A stretch of 64,000 nucleotides of DNA from a virus: the IMG/VR virus record IMGVR_UViG_3300042448_001704, positions 1-64,000 of that record. The stretch is one strand, 5' to 3'. Of this stretch, positions 36,508 through 45,058 are shown piece after piece (positions within the stretch are counted from its first letter, which is position 1; each line of letters begins with the position of its first letter). Both the position numbers and the translations under genes were made by a program. The notes below the pieces were generated by a model, which was not told the origin of the DNA, searched no databases, and was given only the letters and a program-made list of their open reading frames with translations.

Positions 36508-36517
36508 GTGGCATTAA

Positions 36518-37822
36518 ATGGCAACAAAATTTTTAACAAACCTTGACCTTAATCAAAACCAACTACTTAACGCCACGTTTGAAGTATTGGCCACCGACCC
36601 TAGTTCTGGCAACTTTGAGGGCAGGTTAATCTACAACTCAACAACTGACACGATTAAGGTTTATGCCAATAGTGCTTGGCGCTCACTTCCTCATTCAATC
36701 GTTTCTGGTGGCGGAGCCGGAATCGCTGAAGCACTTACCGTTTCTGAGTCAAACGGTACAGTTACCCTCACTCTCAATGTTGCAGATACCGACAGTGCTG
36801 GTTTGCTTCCAGCTGCAATGTGGAACATGCTTACGGACGCAACTCCTGATGCAACTGCTTCTAAATTGGTCAAAAGAGATGGAAATGGTAATGCCAAAGT
36901 TGCCACCCCGACAGATGCGGCACATATTGCTACCAAGGGTTATGTTGACGCTGCCCGCCAGGGTCTTGATGTCAAGGCTTCAGTAAGAGCTGCCACCACT
37001 GGAGCAATTAACCTTTCAACCGATCTTCAAAACGGCGATGTACTTGACGGGGTAACACTCGTTACTGGAGACCGCGTTCTTGTCAAGAATCAAGGTTCTG
37101 CTTCCGAAAACGGTATTTATGTTGTCGTTGCTTCTGGCGCAGCTTCTAGATCATCAGACGCAAACGGAACAGCCGATACTGGTGAGCTTACAAGTGGAAC
37201 CTTCACTTTCGTAGAAGAAGGAACTGTCAACTTTGATTCTGGTTTCGTGGTTTCAACCAATGGAACAATCACTGTTGGTACAACAGGCATTGTTTGGACA
37301 CAGTTCTCTGGTGCTGGTTCATTTGAAGCTGGCGACGGACTCTCAAAGTCTGGTACGACAGTAAATGTCAATGTCACCGCCAACAGAACAGCAATTACCG
37401 CTGATGCGATTGATATTGCATCAACATATGTGGGTCAGTCTTCAATCACGACCCTTGGAACAATCACCACTGGTGTTTGGAACGGTACAGATGTTGCGGT
37501 CGCAGACGGTGGTTCTGGTGCATCCAACGCCTCAGACGCCCGTACAAATCTTGGATTTACAACAACCTCTGGTCAAACAACTTCTACCGCAGTTCTTGCT
37601 CGCGTCGTTAATCAGCAATGTGCGGCTTCAGTTGGTACAACCTCAGTAACAACAGTTACACACAACTTTGGTACTAAAAATGTCGCTGTGCAGATTTACG
37701 AAGTTTCTTCTGGTGCAACCGTCATTGGCGATGTTGTTAGAAGCACAGATGATTCGGTGACCGTAACAATGAACGGTTCTTCAATATTGTTAAACGATTA
37801 CAAAATTGTTGTAACAGGATAG
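36518..37822 (+). CDS. Tail fibre protein
   Basis: 434 residues. An N-terminal adaptor (TNLDLNQNQLLNATFE) and RLIYNSTTDTIKVY lead to a shaft domain with ATKGYVDAARQGLDVKASVR and DRVLVKNQGSASENGIYVVV. The same domain is seen in the 1266-residue fibre. The C-terminal tip has THNFGTKNVAVQIYEVSSG and STDDSVTVTMN, a tip domain likely to bind the host. Confidence 0.8.
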   Translation: MATKFLTNLDLNQNQLLNATFEVLATDPSSGNFEGRLIYNSTTDTIKVYANSAWRSLPHSIVSGGGAGIAEALTVSESNGTVTLTLNVADTDSAGLLPAAMWNMLTDATPDATASKLVKRDGNGNAKVATPTDAAHIATKGYVDAARQGLDVKASVRAATTGAINLSTDLQNGDVLDGVTLVTGDRVLVKNQGSASENGIYVVVASGAASRSSDANGTADTGELTSGTFTFVEEGTVNFDSGFVVSTNGTITVGTTGIVWTQFSGAGSFEAGDGLSKSGTTVNVNVTANRTAITADAIDIASTYVGQSSITTLGTITTGVWNGTDVAVADGGSGASNASDARTNLGFTTTSGQTTSTAVLARVVNQQCAASVGTTSVTTVTHNFGTKNVAVQIYEVSSGATVIGDVVRSTDDSVTVTMNGSSILLNDYKIVVTG

Positions 37823-37828
37823 GAAAAT

Positions 37829-38017
37829 ATGAAAATCACAGCAGAACAAAAAGCAATGGCAGCATCGTACGCAAGAAGCGTCCTTGGTGCAGCAGTCGCA
37901 GTTTACGCTTCAACAGGAGATATCAAGATGGCGGCAAATGCTCTCTGGGCAGCAGGCCTTCCTGTTATCATGCGTTATCTGAATCCAAACGACAAAGCAT
38001 TCGGCAAAAAGGCTTAA
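37829..38017 (+). CDS. Small amphipathic/membrane protein, holin-like
   Basis: 62 residues. SVLGAAVAVYASTGDIKMAANALWAAG and PVIMRYLNPND suggest an Ala-rich hydrophobic helix pair. It resembles small proteins seen near fibres in other myoviruses, sometimes annotated as holins. The true lysis cluster is 20 kb downstream. Function unproven. Confidence 0.5.
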   Translation: MKITAEQKAMAASYARSVLGAAVAVYASTGDIKMAANALWAAGLPVIMRYLNPNDKAFGKKA

Positions 38018-38039
38018 TGCCTTGCCCTGAGGGGCATTA
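38015..38039 (+). terminator. Hairpin after the small Ala-rich gene
   Basis: TAATGCC and GGCATTA form a perfect 7-bp stem around a 11-nt loop, starting at the stop codon of the preceding gene. There is no T-run after it, so it may be a weak terminator or RNA processing site. Confidence 0.4.
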
Positions 38040-38060
38040 ACAAAGAAAGCGATTGAGGTC

Positions 38061-38510
38061 GTGGCACAGAAATTTACAGTTCCCGTAACTATACGCAACC
38101 TAACTTCTGCCAGCTCCGAAGCTTTCACAATATACGTTGACCAAGATGCTCATCCACGCCTACAAGTTCAGGCTGGTGGTCGTCTTGTTTGGGGTACTGG
38201 TGGGGTAACTGGAGATGTGAACCTTTACCGTTCTGATACAAACATACTGACAACAGATGATTTGTTTAAAGCAGCTTCCGGTCTTGTCACGCTTACTACT
38301 GCGGGCCCACCGACAGCATCTCTTCCTGACGGTGCTCTTGCTGTTGACTCGCTTAATGATGATTTTTACTTTCGCTCTGGTGGCGAATGGAAACTTACTA
38401 GTGGTGGATCAATATCGGGAGACATTGATGGCGGAAACACGCTTAATGATATTCTTGAGGCAGAAGTTTCAAATTATGCGATAATTACATTTGACGGAGA
38501 AGAACTATAA
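38061..38510 (+). CDS. Fibre-associated protein
   Basis: 149 residues with a GTG start at 38061 after GAGG. It has VPVTIRNLTSASSEAFTIYV, RLVWGTGGVTGDVNLYRS and PDGALAVDSLNDDFYFRSGG, a collagen-free beta adaptor like other fibre N-termini. The stop overlaps the start of the large fibre by 1 nt, so it may be an adaptor for it. Confidence 0.65.
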   Translation: MAQKFTVPVTIRNLTSASSEAFTIYVDQDAHPRLQVQAGGRLVWGTGGVTGDVNLYRSDTNILTTDDLFKAASGLVTLTTAGPPTASLPDGALAVDSLNDDFYFRSGGEWKLTSGGSISGDIDGGNTLNDILEAEVSNYAIITFDGEEL

Positions 38511-41500
38511 TGGCTGGTGCAAGAATACAATTAAAGCGCGGTTTAGCGGCGCAGTGGACTGCATCTACTACAGTTTTACTTTCTGGTGAAATTGGATACG
38601 AGACAGACACCGACAAGTTCAAAATTGGTAACGGCACATCCCTGTGGACATCTCTTCCGTATTTCAACGGGAACTTAACTGGGTCAAACCTTAACGATCT
38701 TGCTGATGTAACTATTACTTCTGCTGCCAATGGTGACTTCCTTCGTTGGAATGGTACGGCATGGATTAACGACGCTGTAAACCTTTCAACAGACACTGTT
38801 GGGGATTATGTTGGTTCTCTTGTTGCTGGAACCGGTGTCACTCTTGCAAATAACTCTGGTGAAGGCGCAACACCTACTGTCACCGTTGATACATCGGTAA
38901 TTCAAGCAAGGGTTGCAAATGTAACAGACACAGAAATCGGCTACCTTGATGGTGTCACCTCTGCCATTCAAACACAGTTGGATACCAAATCACCTACTAA
39001 CTCACCGACATTCACAGGGACAGTAACCCTTCCAGATAACACTGTTGCTCTTGGAACCAAAACAAGCGGAGACTATGTTGCATCTTTGGTTGCTGGAACA
39101 GGTGTAACGCTCACCAATAACTCAGGTGAAACAGCAACACCAACTGTTGCAATTGGACAGGCAGTAGCCACAAATAGCAATGTTACTTTTAATGACGTAA
39201 TTGTTTCTGGAAACTTGACTGTTAGTGGATATACAACATCAATAAATACTGAAATACTTACCGTTGATGACAATGTTATTATTCTTAATAATAATGTAAC
39301 TACTGCGCCAACAGAAAACGCTGGAATTGAAATTGAGCGCGGAACATCACCAAATGTTCGTGTTCTCTGGAATGAAACAACCGACAAATGGGAAACAACT
39401 AACGACGGAACCACTTATGGAAACATAGTTACAACTGCGGATTCTGGCACTGTCACTAGCGCAATGATTACTGACGGAACCATAGTCAATGGCGATATTA
39501 ACGCTTCTGCGGCAATCGCTCTTTCAAAACTCGCTTCTGGAACATCCGCACAAGTCGTTGTTGCTGACGCTTCAGGTGTTCCAACCTACGCAACTCTTAC
39601 TGGAGATGTCACCATTTCCAATACTGGAGTTACCACAATTACGGCCAACTCAGTTTCTCTTGGAACAGACACAACGGGTGACTATGTTCAAAACCTCGTT
39701 GCTGGAACTGGAGTTACCTTAACTAACAATACTGGTGAAAGTGCTACACCTACAGTTGCAATCGGGCAATCTATAGGAACTGGCGACTCTCCGACATTTA
39801 CTGGTCTTACCATCAATGGTGCGAGCGTTGTCTTTGAGGGTGCAACGGCAAACGATTTTGAAACGACTCTTGCCGTCACTGATCCAACTGCCGACAGAAC
39901 AATCACTTTTCCTGACGCAACAACAACGGTTGTTGGAACAGACACAACTCAGACCCTTTCTAATAAAACTCTTACTACTCCTGTAATCAATGGACCGACA
40001 ATTACGGCAACTGGTCAAACACCAGTTATTCACGGTATTTTGCTTCCAGCAACACATAACATCATTTTTGAGGGAACAACAGATGATGATTTTGAAACAA
40101 CGCTGTATGTCGTAGAACCAACTGCCGACAGAACCGTAAGCCTCCCTGATGCGACGACCACCCTCGTTGGCAAGGACACAACAGATACTCTTACCAATAA
40201 AACACTGACATCTCCTAAAATTAATGAGGATGTTGCCCTTACTGCATCTGCTACCGAGTTAAACATTCTTGACGGTGCGACTCTTTCAACCACGGAACTT
40301 AACTATGTAGACGGTGTAACAAGCGCAATTCAGACACAAATGGATTTGAAATCACCACTTGCGAGTCCAACATTTACAGGAACAGTAACCGTTCCCGACA
40401 ATACTATTGCTCTTGGAACTAAAACAACTGGAGACTATGTAGCAACAATAACTGGCGGAACTGGTGTTAGTTCAACAGCCGCAACAACTGGTGAGGGAAC
40501 AACCCACACGCTGTCTATCGGTCAAGCAATCGCAACAACAGATTCACCAACCTTTGCAGGACTCACCGTCAATGGAGCAAGCGTTGTATTTGAAGGCGTA
40601 ACAGCAAACGATTTTGAAACAACCCTTACTGTCACCGACCCAACAGCGGATAGAACAATCACAATCCCCGACGCGACCGGCACAGTTGCCCTTACCTCGG
40701 ATGTTACGACTCACGCAAACCTGACGGAAGCACATGGTGCAACTGGTGCAGTAGTTGGGACAACGAACACTCAAACACTTACTAATAAAACGCTGACATC
40801 ACCAAAAATTAACGAAGACGTTGCATTGACTTCTACGGCAACAGAACTAAACGTTCTTGATGGTATTACTTCATCAACAGCAGAACTGAATATTCTTGAT
40901 GGTGTCACAGCAACCGCTGCAGAACTGAATATTCTTGACGGCGTGACCGCCACTGCGGCAGAGATTAACACTCTTGACGGAATTACTTCTTCTGTATCAG
41001 AACTAAACATTCTTGATGGTGTTACTTCCTCTGCTGCGGAACTAAATATTCTTGATGGGGCTACTCTTACTACTACAGAACTTAATTACGTAGATGGTGT
41101 AACAAGTGCGATTCAGACACAGATTGACGCGAAAGCACCAACCGCAAGTCCAACTTTTACTGGCACAGTCACACTTGCCGCAGATCCAGCATCAGCATTA
41201 CAAGCAGCAACAAAACAGTATGTTGACAATGTTGTTTCTGGAGTAAACTTTCATGCATCAGTAGTTGCAGCAACATCTGGCAATCTCGCTGGAACATACA
41301 GCAATGGAACCAGCGGTGTAGGCGCAACGCTAACAAAAGCAACAAATGGTGCAATTGGAACTATTGACGGTGCAACAGTAGTTGTTGGAAACAGAATTCT
41401 TCTCAAGTCGCAGACTGATGCTAAAGAAAACGGTATCTATATCGTTACCGCAGTTGGCAGCGTCAGTGCCCCTTGGGTAGTAACCAGAGCAACAGATGCT

Positions 41501-42310
41501 GATAACAATCCATCAGGCGAATTGGCTAATGGCGACTTCTGCTTCGTAACTGGTGGCTCAACTAATGGTGGATACGGATACATCAATAGTTCTTCTGCAA
41601 ATCCAATTGTTATTGGAACTGACGATGTTACGTACGCAGTATTTAACGCAGCTCAAATTGTAACTGGCGGTGCTGGTCTTGCTTTTACTGGAAATGTTCT
41701 TGATATCGGCACTGCATCAGTTAGCAGAATTGTTGTCAATGCTAACGACATCGATCTTGCTTCTGGTATTGCGACAATCGGAACCTATCAATCAGTAACT
41801 GTAGATACATATGGCCGAGTAACTGCTGGAACAAACCCAACAACGCTTTCTGGATACGGCATCACTGACGCAGCGCCAATCAATAACGCATCATTTACGG
41901 GAACATTCTCTGCTCCTTCTGGAACTATCACTAGCACGATGATTACGGATGGCACAATCGTCAATGGTGACATCAGTACTTCAGCCGCAATTGCTCTATC
42001 AAAACTTGCTTCAGGAACGTCTGCTCAAGTAATTGTTGCCAGCAGTGCTGGTGTCCCAACATATGTAACACTTTCTGGCGATGTCACCATCTCGGATACG
42101 GGTGTTGCCACAATTCAAGCCGACTCAGTAGCTTTAGGGACAGACACAACAGGTTCGTATGTAACATCCCTTGTTGCAGGAACTGGTATAACATTAACCA
42201 ACAACTCTGGAGAAAGCGCCACTCCGACAGTTGCTGTAACGGCAAACACTTATGACGCATATGGTTCCGCACGGAATCTTGAAATTAAATTCCTTATGGA
42301 GGTTATGTAA
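38510..42310 (+). CDS. Giant repetitive tail fibre
   Basis: 1266 residues. The N-terminus (RIQLKRGLAAQWT..VLLSGEIGYETDTDKFKIG) is an Mtd_N/hyaluronidase-like fibre domain. The shaft is made of recurring blocks: GTKTTGDYV..VAGTGVTLTNNSGE..TPTVAIGQ (about five times), NDFETTLAVTDPTADRTITFPDA (three) and a stack of ELNILDGVT units near residues 780-860. A DRILLKSQTDAKENGIYIV-type domain, shared with the 434-residue fibre, lies near residue 960. It ends in a short DAYGSARNLEIK tail. It is the main long fibre. Confidence 0.88.
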   Translation: MAGARIQLKRGLAAQWTASTTVLLSGEIGYETDTDKFKIGNGTSLWTSLPYFNGNLTGSNLNDLADVTITSAANGDFLRWNGTAWINDAVNLSTDTVGDYVGSLVAGTGVTLANNSGEGATPTVTVDTSVIQARVANVTDTEIGYLDGVTSAIQTQLDTKSPTNSPTFTGTVTLPDNTVALGTKTSGDYVASLVAGTGVTLTNNSGETATPTVAIGQAVATNSNVTFNDVIVSGNLTVSGYTTSINTEILTVDDNVIILNNNVTTAPTENAGIEIERGTSPNVRVLWNETTDKWETTNDGTTYGNIVTTADSGTVTSAMITDGTIVNGDINASAAIALSKLASGTSAQVVVADASGVPTYATLTGDVTISNTGVTTITANSVSLGTDTTGDYVQNLVAGTGVTLTNNTGESATPTVAIGQSIGTGDSPTFTGLTINGASVVFEGATANDFETTLAVTDPTADRTITFPDATTTVVGTDTTQTLSNKTLTTPVINGPTITATGQTPVIHGILLPATHNIIFEGTTDDDFETTLYVVEPTADRTVSLPDATTTLVGKDTTDTLTNKTLTSPKINEDVALTASATELNILDGATLSTTELNYVDGVTSAIQTQMDLKSPLASPTFTGTVTVPDNTIALGTKTTGDYVATITGGTGVSSTAATTGEGTTHTLSIGQAIATTDSPTFAGLTVNGASVVFEGVTANDFETTLTVTDPTADRTITIPDATGTVALTSDVTTHANLTEAHGATGAVVGTTNTQTLTNKTLTSPKINEDVALTSTATELNVLDGITSSTAELNILDGVTATAAELNILDGVTATAAEINTLDGITSSVSELNILDGVTSSAAELNILDGATLTTTELNYVDGVTSAIQTQIDAKAPTASPTFTGTVTLAADPASALQAATKQYVDNVVSGVNFHASVVAATSGNLAGTYSNGTSGVGATLTKATNGAIGTIDGATVVVGNRILLKSQTDAKENGIYIVTAVGSVSAPWVVTRATDADNNPSGELANGDFCFVTGGSTNGGYGYINSSSANPIVIGTDDVTYAVFNAAQIVTGGAGLAFTGNVLDIGTASVSRIVVNANDIDLASGIATIGTYQSVTVDTYGRVTAGTNPTTLSGYGITDAAPINNASFTGTFSAPSGTITSTMITDGTIVNGDISTSAAIALSKLASGTSAQVIVASSAGVPTYVTLSGDVTISDTGVATIQADSVALGTDTTGSYVTSLVAGTGITLTNNSGESATPTVAVTANTYDAYGSARNLEIKFLMEVM

Positions 42311-42669
42311 TGGCATTGACACAAAAGCGACTTGCTGGTCCCGCGCAGTTAACGGCATCTTCTGCTGTTTACTACACGGTTCCAGTCAGCACAACGACAA
42401 TTGTTAAACAGATTATTTTGACAAACACAACAGCATCGGCCAAAACCGTAACCGTACGCCTGAAGCCATTGGGTGTTACTGAAGCAGCAACCCACGACAT
42501 CGTTAGCGCAATGTCCCTTGCAGCAAATGAAACCATGTCCTTTAACTGTTCATTAGTTTTAAACAACAACGGATCAACAGCAAGTGCTACGAATAGTGAT
42601 CAATTGACTGCTCTTTGCAGTTCTGCTACTTCTGTTAATATAACCGTGGTTGGTGTAGAAGAGGCATAA
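42310..42669 (+). CDS. Fibre tip or attachment protein
   Basis: 119 residues of beta-rich sequence (AVYYTVPVSTTTIVKQIIL, SAKTVTVRLKPLG, ETMSFNCSLVLN). Start and stop overlap the giant fibre and the following gene by 1 nt. The compact jelly-roll-like pattern is typical of small phage fibre partner proteins. Confidence 0.65.
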   Translation: MALTQKRLAGPAQLTASSAVYYTVPVSTTTIVKQIILTNTTASAKTVTVRLKPLGVTEAATHDIVSAMSLAANETMSFNCSLVLNNNGSTASATNSDQLTALCSSATSVNITVVGVEEA

Positions 42670-43379
42670 TGGCTGGAATGGTTCGCTACCCTGCGGCTAA
42701 CGCAATGGCGTCATTTATTGATGCTCCAGATCCTGTTTATGGAACAGGGTCTGATGGTGATGCAACCCTTGATGGAACTACAACCGTTTTGAGCATGGCA
42801 CCGTCGTCTAGTGTTTATTCAATGACGCAAGATTTGTATTTTAATAACTTGATAATCAATGCTGGCGTTACATTAAAACCAAACGGTTACAGAATATTTG
42901 TAAAGAATTTATTAACTTTTGGTGGAAACAACTCAACAATTGGTTTCACGACTGGATACGCAACTAGCGGATCAATCTTTCAAGGCGGAGCCGCCGCCAC
43001 TGCTGTCACGCACAGTCTTGGTGGATCAGCAACTGGTTTTACGGCAACTGCACCAACCGCGGGTACTGGCGGTAGCGCATACTACACAATTCCACGACAA
43101 GCAGTTCAGGGATACTCTATAACAGCGTCAGGAGGCCCTACATGGCTTCGTGGGGGTGCTGGTGGCACTGCGCAGGCTGGTGGGGCTGTAATCATCCTTG
43201 CAGCTCGTTACATTGCGGCTCCACCTTCAGGGACTGGATACATTAAAGCTCCAGGTACAGCACCTGCGGGTGGTGGAGTTATTTTAATTGTTTCATCTGC
43301 AGCCACTTTACCTGCTGGCGTCTCTACAGATGTAACAGGTCAAAACGCTGGAACAGTGAATTACATGCAGTTGGTGTAA
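42669..43379 (+). CDS. Gly/Ala-rich fibre protein
   Basis: 236 residues. Opening YGTGSDGDATLDGTTTV is shared with the next gene (YGNGADGDVTISGTVTL), so the two are paralogous. A beta-solenoid-like part (YFNNLIINAGVTLKPNGYRIFVKN) is followed by Gly-rich segments and AGGAVIILAARYI. It resembles host-binding short fibres. Confidence 0.7.
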   Translation: MAGMVRYPAANAMASFIDAPDPVYGTGSDGDATLDGTTTVLSMAPSSSVYSMTQDLYFNNLIINAGVTLKPNGYRIFVKNLLTFGGNNSTIGFTTGYATSGSIFQGGAAATAVTHSLGGSATGFTATAPTAGTGGSAYYTIPRQAVQGYSITASGGPTWLRGGAGGTAQAGGAVIILAARYIAAPPSGTGYIKAPGTAPAGGGVILIVSSAATLPAGVSTDVTGQNAGTVNYMQLV

Positions 43380-43380
43380 A

Positions 43381-44802
43381 ATGGCGGGAATTCAAAAATC
43401 TGGTTCGTTAGTAAAAGTACAGCGCGCAGGAAATGATCAGCTTTATGGAAATGGCGCTGATGGTGATGTGACAATCTCTGGAACAGTCACATTAACTAGT
43501 GACAAGAATTATAATTCTTTAACCGTCCCATTGGGAACATTTCTATACACCGCCGGCTTCAGAGTATTCGTCAAAACGACAGCCGTCATTAACGGTGTTG
43601 TCGGTGTTGCAACAGTCACAGGAAACTCTGCTGGCGTATCCAACGGCACCATCACTAGTCCTGGATCTTTAATATCAACAGGAACAGCACCAGGCCACAC
43701 CAACTCTTCAATTACATACCGTTTAGGTGGTGAAGGCGGAGGAGCAACTGCTCCAGGGACTTCAGTTCTTCCTTCTTTTTTAATTAAAAAATTTGAGGCT
43801 TTAACTGGAACAATAATTGATGCCACATATGCGTCTACACCTATTGCGCTTGCTGGTGGTTCAAAAGGAACAACAGGGACAGTCGGAACAACCACCCCGA
43901 TTGTTACGGGAACATGGCCCGGGAAGTCCGGTACCGCAGGTTCAAACGGTGGACACCCAACAAATGGCACAACTGTTGGTGCAGCAGGCGGTAAAGGTGC
44001 TACAGGCGCTGATGGAACAACAACTGGTGCCACCACTGGCGCAGGTGGTGCAGGTGGCGCTGGCGCTGCAGGTGGCGCAGTGGTTATTTTGATTGCTAAA
44101 ACAATCACAGGAACCGGAACAGTTGCTTCTCTCGGGATGATTGGTACTGTTGGATCTGCTGGTGCTACAGGAAACCCTGGAACCGCAGGCGCAGCAGGCG
44201 CGGCCGCCCCTAACTACACGGTTACTCCGCATTCAGCTTCACCAACGCATCACCATACACCGAATGGACATGTGCATCCGCATGTGCATACACACCCACA
44301 TCATACTACTCACCCACATCATTTGGTGTACCCACATCATCACGTAAACCATACGCATACGGTGCATCCGCATCACCACTACAACACCGGTTATTCCGAC
44401 ATACATGACCATACCCCTGGTGGGCACCATCATGTGGGTCATCACCATACGACCTATAACCACCACCATACACCAGGTGGGCATCACCATACACCAGGTG
44501 GGCATCACCATACACCCAACGGACATGCGCATCCACATAGTCACGTACAAAGTCATTCACATCATGTTGCCAATCCAACTATTCATTATGCAGGTGGTGC
44601 AGGCGGTGCAGGCGGTGCAGCTTCTCCTGCGGTGACGGGTGGAACAGGAAAACGCGGTGGTGCAGGCGGTGGCGGATCAATAATTGTTCTTACTGAAACG
44701 ACACCATCTGGGCTAAACTATGATGTACGCTCAGGTACGACGGCAGATTCTGATACTTTTTCAGGTTCTTCTGGAACGACCTACATACTTTTAAACGCCT
44801 AA
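43381..44802 (+). CDS. Histidine-rich short tail fibre
   Basis: 473 residues. The N-terminal beta-solenoid part (LTSDKNYNSLTVPLGTFLY, GFRVFVKTTAVING) matches the preceding gene. Collagen-like Gly-X-X runs follow (AGGKGATGADG, AGGAGAAGG). Residues about 284-406 contain some 48 His in repeats of HHHTPGG and HPH, predicted to bind metal ions. It ends with a trimer-like Gly-rich region and a short beta domain. Tail fibre tips with HxH iron-binding repeats are known in T4 gp12-like fibres, but this density is extreme. The stretch is codon-diverse, so it is not a simple DNA repeat throughout. Confidence 0.82.
   Translation: MAGIQKSGSLVKVQRAGNDQLYGNGADGDVTISGTVTLTSDKNYNSLTVPLGTFLYTAGFRVFVKTTAVINGVVGVATVTGNSAGVSNGTITSPGSLISTGTAPGHTNSSITYRLGGEGGGATAPGTSVLPSFLIKKFEALTGTIIDATYASTPIALAGGSKGTTGTVGTTTPIVTGTWPGKSGTAGSNGGHPTNGTTVGAAGGKGATGADGTTTGATTGAGGAGGAGAAGGAVVILIAKTITGTGTVASLGMIGTVGSAGATGNPGTAGAAGAAAPNYTVTPHSASPTHHHTPNGHVHPHVHTHPHHTTHPHHLVYPHHHVNHTHTVHPHHHYNTGYSDIHDHTPGGHHHVGHHHTTYNHHHTPGGHHHTPGGHHHTPNGHAHPHSHVQSHSHHVANPTIHYAGGAGGAGGAASPAVTGGTGKRGGAGGGGSIIVLTETTPSGLNYDVRSGTTADSDTFSGSSGTTYILLNA
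44464..44526 (+). repeat. Three tandem 21-nt units in the histidine-rich region
   Basis: Units start at 44464, 44485 and 44506. The first two are identical (encoding HHTPGGH) and the third diverges in its second half. The tandem arrangement may allow length variation of the His-rich segment. Confidence 0.85.
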
Positions 44803-44815
44803 AATTGGAGACATC

Positions 44816-45043
44816 ATGGAATTTGAACTAACGGCAGAACAAAAAATAAGTGCTTTGAATAATGTCAAAATACAAGTTATCAATGAAATGTATTCAATGA
44901 TTTTGTTTCTTGGTCTTGATCCAGATACTTTTGATTCATCAACATGGGTGCACGACGACACCCCAACAGGTAATGAGGCACGACTGATTTCTCTTATTTC
45001 TACCGTTGCTATGGTTAATACAAAGATTGCTGCACTGTCATAA
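44816..45043 (+). CDS. Small helical protein, member of a duplicated two-gene module
   Basis: 75 residues after GGAG. The pattern IQVINEMYSMILFLGLDPDTFDSSTW resembles that of the 79-residue minus-strand gene at 54949 (MFAELYTWCIRGGIDPDDLDYTTF). It lies directly before the large module partner. Unknown function; the pairing suggests it acts with the 366-residue protein. Confidence 0.72.
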   Translation: MEFELTAEQKISALNNVKIQVINEMYSMILFLGLDPDTFDSSTWVHDDTPTGNEARLISLISTVAMVNTKIAALS

Positions 45044-45058
45044 TTTTAAAAGGTATAA

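Noticed and set aside
38510-42310. Considered a diversity-generating retroelement target because of the Mtd-like N-terminus
   Set aside because: No reverse transcriptase, no template repeat and no C-type-lectin variable region were found in the window.
43509-44108. Minus-strand open frame of about 199 codons opposite the Gly-rich fibre
   Set aside because: It is an antisense shadow of the Gly/Ala/Thr-rich fibre (Pro/Val-rich by codon complement), has no ribosome site and no family features.
44464-44526. Considered as a CRISPR-like repeat array
   Set aside because: Units are adjacent without spacers and encode an in-frame peptide repeat inside a fibre gene.
44239-44578. Minus-strand frames opposite the His-rich region (Met/Val-rich or Asp/Gly-rich)
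   Set aside because: His codons (CAT/CAC) read as ATG/GTG on the other strand and create many artificial starts; no separate gene is supported.
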